DNA of 7,158 nucleotides from Pseudonocardiaceae bacterium (GCA_025937115.1 JAICSB010000160.1:1-7158), one strand, 5' to 3'; shown: positions 1 through 6,099, counted from the stretch's first letter. Notes: a model not told the origin generated them from the letters alone. Program-made: numbers and translations.

Positions 1-340
1 CGGCGTCCAAGTGCTCAGTCAGCTGGTCGCGGAACCGCCGCGCGGTGTCCAGCGACAGGATGGCGTGGAACTCGCCGCGCCACTTGAGGTCGCGCACACG
101 CAGCTCCAGGTAGGTGGTGTCGTCGTCGCCCGGGTCGATCAAGCAGGTCTCGAACCGCAGCGGGGCCACGCACTGCGCCTCCCACCGGATGGGTGCCTGC
201 TCGTGGACCCGCACCCCCTCCTCGGTGACAAAGCAGTGTGCCGGTGAGCACCACGCCGGATGCTCGTCGGCGCGCCTGCCGTCCACGGCCACCCGGCCAC
301 ACTCGCACCGCGGGTCCTCTGTCTCAGGTACGTTGATCAC
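1..340 (-). CDS. DUF6907-like small Cys/His-rich protein, C-terminus cut by the window edge
   Basis: The frame opens at GTG (340-338) and runs 113 codons to the window edge, so the C-terminus is missing. It begins VINVPETEDPRCECGRVAVD and has a compact Cys/His cluster (C12, C14, C31, H35, C36, in CEC and WCSPAHC), followed by a beta-rich stretch (RWEAQCVAPLRFET, TTYLELRVRDLKW) and a helical end (LDTARRFRDQLTEHL). The WC-x3-HC, VH and C-terminal helix pattern resembles actinobacterial DUF6907 proteins, whose function is unknown. Metal binding is inferred from the cluster. GTG 340 is the only usable start, because an in-frame TGA lies about 55 bases upstream with no ATG, GTG or TTG between. No clear Shine-Dalgarno precedes it, so a leaderless start is possible. 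It lies 75 bases downstream of the XRE regulator in the same direction and may be its partner. The reading frame is secure; the family name is moderately so. Confidence 0.72.
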   Translation of the reverse strand, partial: MINVPETEDPRCECGRVAVDGRRADEHPAWCSPAHCFVTEEGVRVHEQAPIRWEAQCVAPLRFETCLIDPGDDDTTYLELRVRDLKWRGEFHAILSLDTARRFRDQLTEHLDA

Positions 341-373
341 GAGTGACGACGGTGAATGATCGGCAGTTGGGGG

Positions 374-391
374 TGTTCCGCGGCGGGAACA
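374..391. promoter_or_regulatory. Operator-like inverted repeat between regulator and DUF6907-like gene
   Basis: TGTTCC (374-379) and GGAACA (386-391) are perfect 6-bp inverted arms around a 6-base GC-rich centre. The repeat lies in the 75-base gap between the regulator stop (416) and the GTG start at 340. The position suits either an operator read by the adjacent XRE protein or a small RNA hairpin in the leader. Neither role is shown, and 6-bp arms can arise by chance. Confidence 0.3.
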
Positions 392-415
392 TCAACTCGG
401 TATCACCGGGTTGGG

Positions 416-1633
416 TTACACCGGCAGGCCAGCCTGGTAGGCCATCCTACGCAGCTCCCGCCCCGCCGGGGCGTCCCGGCGGGACCGGGCGACCAACCCG
501 GCAAGCGCCTCGCGGACGAACGGATTCCGGTGTACGTGATGCGGCGAGATCACCTCGGCGCGGCGAAACGCCAGCACCGCGTCGTCGGTACGTCCCCGCA
601 ACTTCGACAGCCCGCCGCCGTAATCGACCCAGTAGTCCGCCTGACGTGACCGGTCGAATTGCACGTCCGGTCGCAGGTCCTCAGCAGTGCGCACGACCCG
701 TTCGTGATCACCAGCCTCCCTCGCCGCAGCCATGTGCCACTGCCCGACCGCATGCGGACCGAATCCCAGCCAGTAGGCGTTGTCCCCGTCCCCGGTGCGT
801 TCAGCCAACTCCGCGGCCAGCTCCAAGGGCGCATCCATGTCACCGGACCGGGAGTCCGCCGAGGCCACGTACGTCCGGCACAGCGCTAGCGTCCCGGCGA
901 GCTGCATCGACTGCGGGGTGTTCGTCGGCACGGTCACCGCGTCCAACTCGGCCTGCGCCAAGTCGAACTCTCCCCCCGTGACCATCACGAACACGCCACC
1001 CCAGGTGGCCAGACCCAGCGCGATCGGTGTGTTCCGGGCCTGCGCGGCCCGCAAGGCCAGCAGGGACGCCTCCGACCGCAGACCCAGCCCGGCACCCGCG
1101 ACCCGAAGCCATCCGACGGTGGCTCCCGCGTGCAGCAGCACCGCCAGATCGAGCAGCTCGGCGACGTCTCGACCAGCCGCGATGCTGGTATACAGGTCAC
1201 GAATCAGCGTCGGCAAGGCGACGCCAACCTTGCCTCCCGACTCGCAGCCGTAGTGCGCGTTCAGCGTCACCGACACCCGGTCCCTGAGCACCGCGACCGG
1301 GAGCACGAAGCCGCCGGGCCGGTCGCGGCTAGCCGCCGTCACCGCGCTGCGCACCGCCTCCACCGCGGAGTCGGTCTTGCCGTTGGCGGGTGCCGGCACC
1401 GGCAGCCTCACCAGCTCGTCCGGGGCGATCTGAAGCGCGTTCGCCAAGGCCACGATCTGCGAGATGCTGTCCAAGGCGTGCTCGCCGTGCTCGATCCGCC
1501 ACAGCTGCGTCGTACTCATCCCGGCCAGCCCGGCGATCACCCGGAGCGACTTCTTGCGTGCACCGCGGATCTGCCGCAGCCGGGCACCGATCGTGCGCGT
1601 GTCGTCAACGTCCACTACAGAGCACCACTCCAT
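416..1633 (-). CDS. XRE-family helix-turn-helix transcriptional regulator with long TPR-like C-terminal region
   Basis: The 405-residue protein has an N-terminal lambda-repressor-type helix-turn-helix at about residues 14-70 (IGARLRQIRGARKKSLRVIA, then MSTTQLWRIEHGEH and a helix ending ALQIAPDELVRL), which should bind an operator as a dimer. The remaining 330 residues are Ala/Leu-rich helices of TPR-like character, typical of actinobacterial cytoplasmic XRE regulators that sense a ligand or partner through this region. It is not the DUF5753 type usually paired with DUF397. The C-terminus (ISPHHVHRNPFVREALAGLV) looks complete. The ATG at 1633 has no good Shine-Dalgarno. The in-frame GTG six codons later (1615-1613), with GGAG some distance upstream, is an alternative. 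The gene is 45 bases downstream of the lipoprotein gene and 75 bases upstream of the DUF6907-like gene, all on one strand. The target genes are unknown; the neighbours are the obvious candidates. Confidence 0.85.
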   Translation of the reverse strand: MEWCSVVDVDDTRTIGARLRQIRGARKKSLRVIAGLAGMSTTQLWRIEHGEHALDSISQIVALANALQIAPDELVRLPVPAPANGKTDSAVEAVRSAVTAASRDRPGGFVLPVAVLRDRVSVTLNAHYGCESGGKVGVALPTLIRDLYTSIAAGRDVAELLDLAVLLHAGATVGWLRVAGAGLGLRSEASLLALRAAQARNTPIALGLATWGGVFVMVTGGEFDLAQAELDAVTVPTNTPQSMQLAGTLALCRTYVASADSRSGDMDAPLELAAELAERTGDGDNAYWLGFGPHAVGQWHMAAAREAGDHERVVRTAEDLRPDVQFDRSRQADYWVDYGGGLSKLRGRTDDAVLAFRRAEVISPHHVHRNPFVREALAGLVARSRRDAPAGRELRRMAYQAGLPV

Positions 1634-1678
1634 CGCCGAGGTGACCCAAGGCTACCCGGCGAACCGTTGCATGCGGGG

Positions 1679-3043
1679 TCAGCGGACAGTGATCGCGGTG
1701 ACGCCGATGGTGGTGCCTAGGTAGGCGTGGGTGCCGGCGAGGGTGGGGGAGGCGAAGTGCGGGAGGTCTCCCACGTCGATTTGCTGGCGGGGGGTGCCGG
1801 TGGCCGGGTCCAGGGCGTAGAGGATGCCGTGGTCGGTGTCGGTCACCCAGACCGCGCCGCCGCCGACGACCGGGGACCCGTCCGCCGGTACCGACGCCGT
1901 CCACCGCACCCGCAACCCACCGCGGGGGTCGACGTCCACCGCGCGGGTGCTGTCAGCGCACGGGATATACACCGTTGAGCCGGCCGTCGAGGGGCCGCCG
2001 AACGCTTGGCAGATCGGGGTCCTGGTGAGCTGGCCGCCGATACCGCCGAGCTGCGCCGCGTCCAGCAGGTAACCGACGCCGCGCTTGCCGACCGTGAGCA
2101 CCCGGTCACCGACCAGTGCTGGGCTGGCCGACCCCAGGTCGAGGTCATTCGCATTGTCGGCCATCCACTGCGCGGGGCTGAAGCTGTCCGCCAGGGTCAG
2201 TTGCGGGGTCAGCGCGAGTACCGAGTCGCTGTGGTCGTAGTCCTGGGTGGACTCGCCGTTGCCGACCGCGTAGTACAACCGTCCGTTGCCGACGGCGGCG
2301 CCGCCAGGTGCCCAGATACCGGCTTCCCGGGTGGTCGGGACGGCGTAGCTGCGCAGCGGGCCGGTGCCGGTGGTCGGCGCGGCGACCACCGAGCCGATGT
2401 AGTTGCCGCAGTCACCGAACAGCCCGCCGTAGGCGACGTACACCCAGCCGTCGAGCACCGTCAGCGCGGAACGTTGCTGGTGGGCGATCTCGTCGCCGTT
2501 CGGCGGCGGCAGTGCGCGGCGCAGCATGACCGCGCCGCTGGCCAGGTCCACGCCGGCCAGGGTGTGCCGGCCACCTTGGGTCTCGGCGACGGCGAAAACC
2601 AGCCCGCTGGCCTGGTCGTAGGCCGGCGTGCCGGTGATCCCGAGCGGGTCGATGTTGCCGCAGGGCAGGTCCGATCCTGGTACCGGCTGACCCAGCGACG
2701 CCGACCACTGGATGTGTCCATCAGCGGCGTTGAGCGCGTAGACCGTGTTGTGCTCGGTCGCCGCGATTACCCGGTCGCCGATCACCAGTGGTTGGCCGTA
2801 CACCGCGCCGTCGAGCTTGGTTTGCCACGCTGCGCGAAGCGCCCCGAGCGGGGCGAGCTGATCGGCGACGCCGGTGCGGGCGTTGTCGTGGTGGTAGGTC
2901 GGCCAGTCGGCGGCCCCGATCGCGGCTGGCGGGGGCGCCCCCGGGGGACGAGCACTGCTCATCGGCGGTGGTGCCGGTGCCACGCCGGGGGCCGCGCAAC
3001 CCGCGACGGTGGCGAGCACAACCGCTGTGATGACAGCTCTCAT
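1679..3043 (-). CDS. Lipoprotein with PQQ-type beta-propeller (BamB-like fold)
   Basis: The 454-residue protein starts with a short signal sequence (MRAVITAVVLATVAGC) whose lipobox V-A-G-C puts the lipidated Cys at residue 16, so it should be exported and anchored on the outer face of the membrane. A Pro/Ala-rich linker (about 17-42) leads into WPTYHHDNARTG (47-58), the usual opening of PQQ-like propellers. Blade repeats follow, for example VYALNAADGHIQW (101-113), GVDLASGAVML, VLALTPQLTLADSF and ILYALDPATG near the C-terminus. At least four mature-domain Cys (including C128 and C212) may form disulfides outside the cell. No catalytic dehydrogenase features are recognised, so a binding or scaffold role is more likely than an enzyme. 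ATG 3043 is the only start, since an in-frame TAG lies eight codons upstream. Its Shine-Dalgarno is weak. It is divergent from the small gene at 3178. Confidence 0.85.
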   Translation of the reverse strand: MRAVITAVVLATVAGCAAPGVAPAPPPMSSARPPGAPPPAAIGAADWPTYHHDNARTGVADQLAPLGALRAAWQTKLDGAVYGQPLVIGDRVIAATEHNTVYALNAADGHIQWSASLGQPVPGSDLPCGNIDPLGITGTPAYDQASGLVFAVAETQGGRHTLAGVDLASGAVMLRRALPPPNGDEIAHQQRSALTVLDGWVYVAYGGLFGDCGNYIGSVVAAPTTGTGPLRSYAVPTTREAGIWAPGGAAVGNGRLYYAVGNGESTQDYDHSDSVLALTPQLTLADSFSPAQWMADNANDLDLGSASPALVGDRVLTVGKRGVGYLLDAAQLGGIGGQLTRTPICQAFGGPSTAGSTVYIPCADSTRAVDVDPRGGLRVRWTASVPADGSPVVGGGAVWVTDTDHGILYALDPATGTPRQQIDVGDLPHFASPTLAGTHAYLGTTIGVTAITVR

Positions 3044-3177
3044 GACTGCCAGTGTGGAGGACCTCTACCGGGTGCGCTCCCCCGGTTTGGCCGCTTGTGC
3101 GGTGCTAGCGGCGGGGCGACTCTTCTGTGGGCTTTTCCCGACAGCGGGAAACCCACAGCGACAGTCAGGAGACCGCC
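3044..3177. promoter_or_regulatory. Divergent intergenic region between lipoprotein and ABM-like genes
   Basis: These 134 bases separate two genes read in opposite directions and so must hold both promoters, unless transcription enters from further away. I could not find a convincing -35/-10 pair for either gene. TGCTAG (3103-3108) is a possible plus-strand -10 but has no spaced -35. The right quarter is taken up by a strong stem-loop and a ribosome binding site, described separately. Confidence 0.4.
3125..3158 (+). promoter_or_regulatory. Strong stem-loop in the 5' leader of the ABM-like gene
   Basis: CTGTGGG (3125-3131) pairs with CCCACAG (3152-3158), and TTTCCCG (3134-3140) pairs with CGGGAAA (3145-3151). 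That gives 14 base pairs with a 2-base bulge (CT, 3132-3133) and a 4-base ACAG loop. It ends 8 bases before the Shine-Dalgarno AGGAG (3167-3171) of the gene at 3178. In RNA it would form a stable hairpin next to the ribosome landing site, so leader control, mRNA protection or a protein binding site are all possible. As DNA it could equally be an operator. There is no run of T after it, so it does not look like a classical terminator. Confidence 0.55.
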
Positions 3178-3471
3178 ATGGCCGGGTTCGTTCAGATCGT
3201 CGAGTACCAGACATCGCGCATCGAGGAGGTCCAGGCCCTCATCGATGAGCGGCGTCCCCAGTTGGAGGCCGGCAGCACAGTGCGACGGGTGACCGCCACC
3301 GCCGACCGGGACCGCCCTGGCTACTACCTCACCATTGTCGAGTTCGACTCCTACGAAGCCGCGATGGAGAACTCCAACCGCCCGGAGACCAGCGAATTCT
3401 CCGCTGCGATGGCCAAGCTGTGCGACGGCCCAGCCAAGTTCTACAACCTCGACGTCTGGCAGACGTGGTAA
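3178..3471 (+). CDS. Small dimeric alpha/beta-barrel (ABM-like) protein
   Basis: The 97-residue protein begins MAGFVQIVEYQTSRIEEVQA and ends KFYNLDVWQTW. It has the order strand (FVQIVEYQT), helix (RIEEVQALIDERRPQLEA), strand (STVRRVTATADR), strand (YYLTIVEFDS), helix (YEAAMENSN, FSAAMAKLC) and closing strand (AKFYNLDVW). This matches the ferredoxin-like half-barrel of antibiotic-biosynthesis-monooxygenase-type proteins, which pair into a barrel. The substrate is unknown; proteins of this shape include monooxygenases, heme-degrading enzymes and stress proteins. ATG 3178 is preferred over the upstream frame start at 3127 because AGGAG (3167-3171) sits 6 bases before it and the upstream extension lies inside the stem-loop. 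It is followed by the VOC gene on the same strand after 154 bases, and that gene has its own promoter candidate. Confidence 0.8.
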   Translation: MAGFVQIVEYQTSRIEEVQALIDERRPQLEAGSTVRRVTATADRDRPGYYLTIVEFDSYEAAMENSNRPETSEFSAAMAKLCDGPAKFYNLDVWQTW

Positions 3472-3561
3472 CGGTCTGGGTCTACTGCCAGCGAATCGCC
3501 AAGTGGAACCTAATGTCGCGCAGGGTACGGCTCTGGTCAGCGGGCCACCGACGGCCGGTCG

Positions 3562-3590
3562 TTGTCAGGGTGGGGATGTAGACATGTAGT
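3562..3590 (+). promoter_or_regulatory. Candidate sigma-70-type promoter for the VOC gene
   Basis: TTGTCA (3562-3567) matches the -35 consensus at five of six positions. TGTAGT (3585-3590) matches the -10 at four of six, after a 17-base spacer. Transcription would start near 3597 and leave a leader of about 30 bases before the ATG at 3626. ATGTAG occurs twice eight bases apart (3576-3581, 3584-3589) and overlaps the -10. The location and spacing fit well; activity is inferred. Confidence 0.45.
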
Positions 3591-3625
3591 CGACCGATTG
3601 AACCGCCTCACGAAAGGACCTGACG

Positions 3626-4399
3626 ATGCCCACCCGCTCACAGCCGTGGCCCGCCGGCACGCCGTGCTGGGTCGATCTTTCCACCCCCGACCTCGACGCC
3701 GCGAAGGAGTTCTATGGCGCCGTGTTCGGCTGGTCGTTCCTCGATCTCGGACCGGACTTCGGCCATTACCAGATCTGCCAGGTCGACGGCCGCGCGGCCG
3801 CAGCCATCGCCCCGTTCATGGCCGAGGGTCAGACATCCGCGTGGACGACATACCTGGCCAGCGACGACGTGGACGGCACCGCCAAGTCGATCGCGGCGAA
3901 CGGCGGCACACTGCTCGCCGAGCCGATGGACGTACCGGGTGCCGGCCGGATGTGCGTGGCACTCGACGCCGCGGGTGCGGCATTCGGCGTGTGGCAGGCC
4001 GCCGCCACAATCGGCATCGAGATCTACAACGAGCCCGGCGGGCTGGTATGGAGCGACTCCCGCCAGCCGGATCCGGACGCCGCCCGACAGTTCTACGCGA
4101 ACGTCTTCGGCTACCGCTACCAACCGGTGGACGGCGCTCCGGCGGACTACACCACAATCCATCTCGATGGTGACCCGCTCGGCGGCATGGGCGGGATGAT
4201 GGGCGCCCCGGACGGCACACCGGCGCACTGGGTCGCGTATTTCTCGGTCGCCGACGCCGATGCCGCGGTCGCGGCGGCAACCGCCGGGGGCGGCTCCGCT
4301 CTCGCCGGCCCGCACGACACGCCATACGGCCGGATAGCCTTCCTGACGGACCTCAACGGCGCCGTGTTCGCCGTGATGGGACCGGTGACACCAGCCTGA
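3626..4399 (+). CDS. Two-domain VOC (glyoxalase/bleomycin-resistance superfamily) protein, Cfp30B-like
   Basis: The 257-residue protein has two tandem vicinal-oxygen-chelate domains, at about residues 9-123 and 131-255. The first opens GTPCWVDLSTPDLDAAKEFY and continues GAVFGWSF; the second opens LVWSDSRQPDPDAARQFYAN. Both carry the D-x2-A-x3-FY helix and each closes with a DAAGAAFGVWQA or DLNGAVFAVMGP strand. The layout, including the NEPGGLVW linker and a C-terminal MGPVTPA, resembles mycobacterial Cfp30B and many actinobacterial hydroxylase-annotated proteins. The usual metal-binding His of glyoxalase I is not evident in the opening strands, so catalysis is uncertain; binding of a small molecule or drug is an alternative. 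The start is supported by GAAAGGA (3612-3618), 7 bases before the ATG. The protein is intact and cytosolic. Confidence 0.88.
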   Translation: MPTRSQPWPAGTPCWVDLSTPDLDAAKEFYGAVFGWSFLDLGPDFGHYQICQVDGRAAAAIAPFMAEGQTSAWTTYLASDDVDGTAKSIAANGGTLLAEPMDVPGAGRMCVALDAAGAAFGVWQAAATIGIEIYNEPGGLVWSDSRQPDPDAARQFYANVFGYRYQPVDGAPADYTTIHLDGDPLGGMGGMMGAPDGTPAHWVAYFSVADADAAVAAATAGGGSALAGPHDTPYGRIAFLTDLNGAVFAVMGPVTPA

Positions 4400-4556
4400 A
4401 CGACGGCGGGGCGGCCCGATGTCCGAGTGACCCGACTATGAGGTCGAGGTCCTCTTCGGCGTCGCCCCGCCGATTCCTCCATGGATCCGTCGTCCCGAGG
4501 TGCCCCAGACGAATCCGGCCGGCGGTGTGCTCGAACCGGATCGGGAGATGGGATCC
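4400..4556. other. Gene-poor spacer between VOC gene and DUF397 remnant
   Basis: No convincing gene is seen in these 157 bases. CGGCGGGGCG (4404-4413) is complementary to CGCCCCGCCG (4463-4472), a 10-bp inverted repeat with a long loop. It lies just after the VOC stop and could help end transcription, though chance is plausible at this GC content. ATG at 4419 is followed by TGA after three codons; beyond that stop the same frame stays open but resembles nothing I know. Confidence 0.35.
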
Positions 4557-4679
4557 TTACCTGTCGAACTCGCCGCTGCGAACTCCAGCGGTGAACGCCG
4601 ACCACTCCCCATCGGTGAACCGCAGCTCGGGGCGGCTGCGGGAAGTCGAATCGCGCAGCGCCACGGCTCCATCGTCGAG
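4557..4679 (-). pseudogene. C-terminal remnant of a DUF397-domain protein
   Basis: Read on the minus strand from 4679 to the TAA at 4559-4557, the 40 codons give LDDGAVALRDSTSRSR, PELRFTDGEWSAF and TAGVRSGEFDR. This is the characteristic end of DUF397 domains, which read roughly DG-x-VAVRDSK-DP, then FT-x-x-EW-x-AF-x-x-GVR-x-GEFD. DUF397 proteins are small actinobacterial proteins of unknown mechanism, usually encoded beside an XRE regulator. Upstream (higher coordinates) the frame stays open, but the expected W-x-KSS and CVEVA portion is absent and the sequence becomes the coding strand of the methyltransferase. No start codon is identifiable, so this looks like a gene fragment cut at about 4680. 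The motif match is strong; a functional product is unlikely. Confidence 0.72.
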
Positions 4680-4681
4680 GG

Positions 4682-5815
4682 TTGGTTGACGGCCTGGCCG
4701 CCGACGGGGTGCTGCCCGAACAGTGGCGGGCGGCCTTCCTGGGAGTACCCCGCGAGGTGTTCATCCCCGAGGTGATCTGGCGCTACGCCGGAGATGATCT
4801 GGTGCCGCTGCGCCGCTCGGAGGACCCCGACGAGTGGCTGCGGCGAGTCTACGGACCCCGGTACGTGGTCACCCAGGTCGATGATGGCATTCCGGCGGGC
4901 CCCGACGGGCGGGGTCGGGTGGCGACCAGCTCGGCGTCGCGCCCGGACATCGTCGCCCTGATGCTCGCCGCCGGACACGTTGAGCCGGGAATGCGAGTGT
5001 TGGAGATCGGCACCGGCACCGGCTACACCGCCGCGATGCTGGCCACCGGCTCGGCGAACGCAACGTGACCAGCGTAGATTGATCCCGATCTAGCTGAGCG
5101 AGCCCGGGCCGCGCTGGCTACCGCCGGATATGGCGAGGTCACCGTGATATGCGCTGACGGGGCGCACGGCCACCTCGCCGGGGCGCCGTACGACCGGGTG
5201 CTGTCCACCGTCGCTGCATCCCGGTTGCCTTGGGCGTGGGTCGCGCAGACCCGACCTGGCGGCCTGGTGGTCACCCCGTGGAGCACCGCCTACAAGCCCG
5301 CCGGGTTGCTGTCACTGACCGTCAGTGCAGACGGCGCCGCTTCCGGTGGCTTGATCAACACCACCATCTCGTTCATGCCGCTGCGCGACCAGCGGGCACC
5401 CCGGGCCACCATTGCCGGCATTGTGTGCGATACCGACACACCCGAGGCGACCCACACCGGCCTACACGCGTCGCACCTGTGCAACGGTGACGCACCCTTT
5501 GCGATCGGGGCGGCGGTCCCTGGCTGTGAGTGGGAATACGAGGCTGCCACTAGCGACGATGGCCGCCGGTCCGTGTGGTTCCTCGACCCCGGCACCCGAT
5601 CCTGGGCGCGCTTTGACTACCAGCCCGACACCCGCCGCTGGCCCGTCCACCAATTCGGACCACGCCGGCTCTGGGACGAAGTCACCACCGCCTACCACCA
5701 GTGGCAGCAAGCCGGCCGGCCCCCAGTCGAAAAATGGCGATTCACCATCACACCGGACGCCCAGTGCGTGGAGCTGACCGGCACCACCCGTCACGAGCAC
5801 GCACCGGCCAGCTGA
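4682..5815 (+). pseudogene. PIMT-like methyltransferase of the graspetide (ATP-grasp peptide maturase) type, frameshifted
   Basis: Intact members add methyl groups from S-adenosylmethionine to Asp side chains of ribosomal peptides, leading to aspartimide or isoaspartate. From TTG 4682 the frame reads LVDGLAADGVLPEQWRAAF, then DEWLRRVYGPRYVVTQ, TSSASRPDIVALML (residues 82-95) and the SAM motif VLEIGTGTGY (106-115), to TGA at 5066-5068. The continuation is present in two further steps: HRLGERNVTSV in the frame starting at 5044, then IDPDLAERARAAL from 5078 in the original frame. It then runs uninterrupted through APYDRVLSTVAAS, WVAQTRPGGLVV and a full C-terminal domain ending EKWRFTITPDAQCVEL to TGA at 5813-5815. 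One base is missing near 5044 and two near 5077. TGA 5066 and TAG 5075 block the original frame. The usual lead before LVDGL is also missing. No ligase or precursor gene is nearby. A sequencing error cannot be excluded. Confidence 0.78.
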
Positions 5816-5927
5816 GCACGTCCCCTGCCCGCTGCTGCGCAATCGCCTCGACCGCGTTCTCAAGATCGTCGATAGTGAGCAGCCACCGTGTATGATCGCG
5901 CGGCCATCGCTCAGATTCGGTGATCAT
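5748..5927 (-). CDS. Doubtful small reading frame or gene remnant, unrecognised
   Basis: From ATG 5927-5925 the minus strand encodes 59 residues beginning MITESERWPRDHTRWLLTID and continuing DLENAVEAIAQQRAGDVLSW. The middle part has normal-looking composition and mostly G or C third positions, which is why it is listed. The last third is antisense to the end of the methyltransferase frame and is probably not genuine. There is no Shine-Dalgarno before the ATG. I recognise no family. It may be a remnant cut at the methyltransferase boundary, or chance. Confidence 0.2.
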   Translation of the reverse strand: MITESERWPRDHTRWLLTIDDLENAVEAIAQQRAGDVLSWPVRARDGWCRSAPRTGRPV

Positions 5928-5991
5928 GGTAGGTCGTTGTGTCGTCGACGATGAACCACGCCCCGATGATCCATTGTCGGGAAAGGACGTC
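5816..5991. other. Non-coding or degraded spacer before the Nudix fragment
   Basis: Apart from the doubtful minus-strand frame noted separately, nothing certain is seen. TATGAT (5891-5896) is a good plus-strand -10 box, but the sequence 17 bases upstream is a poor -35. If used it would transcribe the Nudix fragment with a leader of about 90 bases. Confidence 0.3.
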
Positions 5992-6099
5992 ATGCTCGAG
6001 AAGATCGTGACGGAAAAGGTGCTGTGTTACGCCGTACGGGACGGCCGGCTGCTCGTGTTCCGCGCACCGTGCGCGCGTTCTGGATGCAGAACGCGGTAA
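5992..6099 (+). pseudogene. N-terminal fragment of a Nudix-type hydrolase
   Basis: ATG 5992 is preceded by GGGAAAGGA ending 5 bases before it, an excellent ribosome binding site. The frame reads MLEKIVTEKVLCYAVRDGRL followed by LVFR, matching the first strand of Nudix hydrolases, which continue with a substrate loop, a PAG motif and the GX5EX7REUXEEXGU Nudix box. Here the homology stops after LVFR. The frame continues APCARSGCRTR through a palindrome and ends at TAA 6097-6099, giving 35 residues with no Nudix box, so no hydrolase activity is possible. The rest of the gene is not found before the tex stop at 6152. Either a deletion or an insertion joined this start to the palindromic sequence. 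The fragment may still be translated. The family call rests on about 20 residues. Confidence 0.5.

Noticed and set aside
15..308. Minus-strand ATG frame of 97 codons
   Set aside because: Arg/Gly/Pro-rich shadow of the GTG-started DUF6907-like frame, which covers the same bases with normal composition and a recognisable Cys/His pattern.
343..981. Long plus-strand frame of 212 codons over the regulator
   Set aside because: Arg/Pro/Ser-rich antisense shadow of the XRE regulator, with no domain similarity.
2006..3292. Plus-strand frame of 428 codons opposite the lipoprotein
   Set aside because: Long antisense frames are expected in GC-rich genes; the minus-strand frame has a signal peptide, lipobox and propeller repeats, while this one has no recognisable features.
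3456..3491. CTGGCAG and CTGCCAG inverted arms around the ABM-like stop codon, considered as a terminator
   Set aside because: Only 7 bp with a 22-base loop, overlapping coding sequence and without a T-run; too weak to call.
3638..4325. Long minus-strand frames under the VOC gene
   Set aside because: Antisense shadows with abnormal composition; the plus-strand frame is a clear two-domain VOC protein with a ribosome binding site.
4434..4681. Plus-strand open frame starting DYEVEVLFGVAPPIPPW, considered as a graspetide or lanthipeptide precursor upstream of the methyltransferase
   Set aside because: The ATG at 4419 is followed by TGA after three codons, no core motif typical of either precursor type is visible, and the part beyond 4557 is antisense to the much clearer DUF397 end.
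5044..5080. Programmed ribosomal frameshifting as an explanation for the split methyltransferase
   Set aside because: It would need two precise shifts within 35 bases, and no slippery heptamer or stimulatory structure is visible; mutation or sequence error is simpler.
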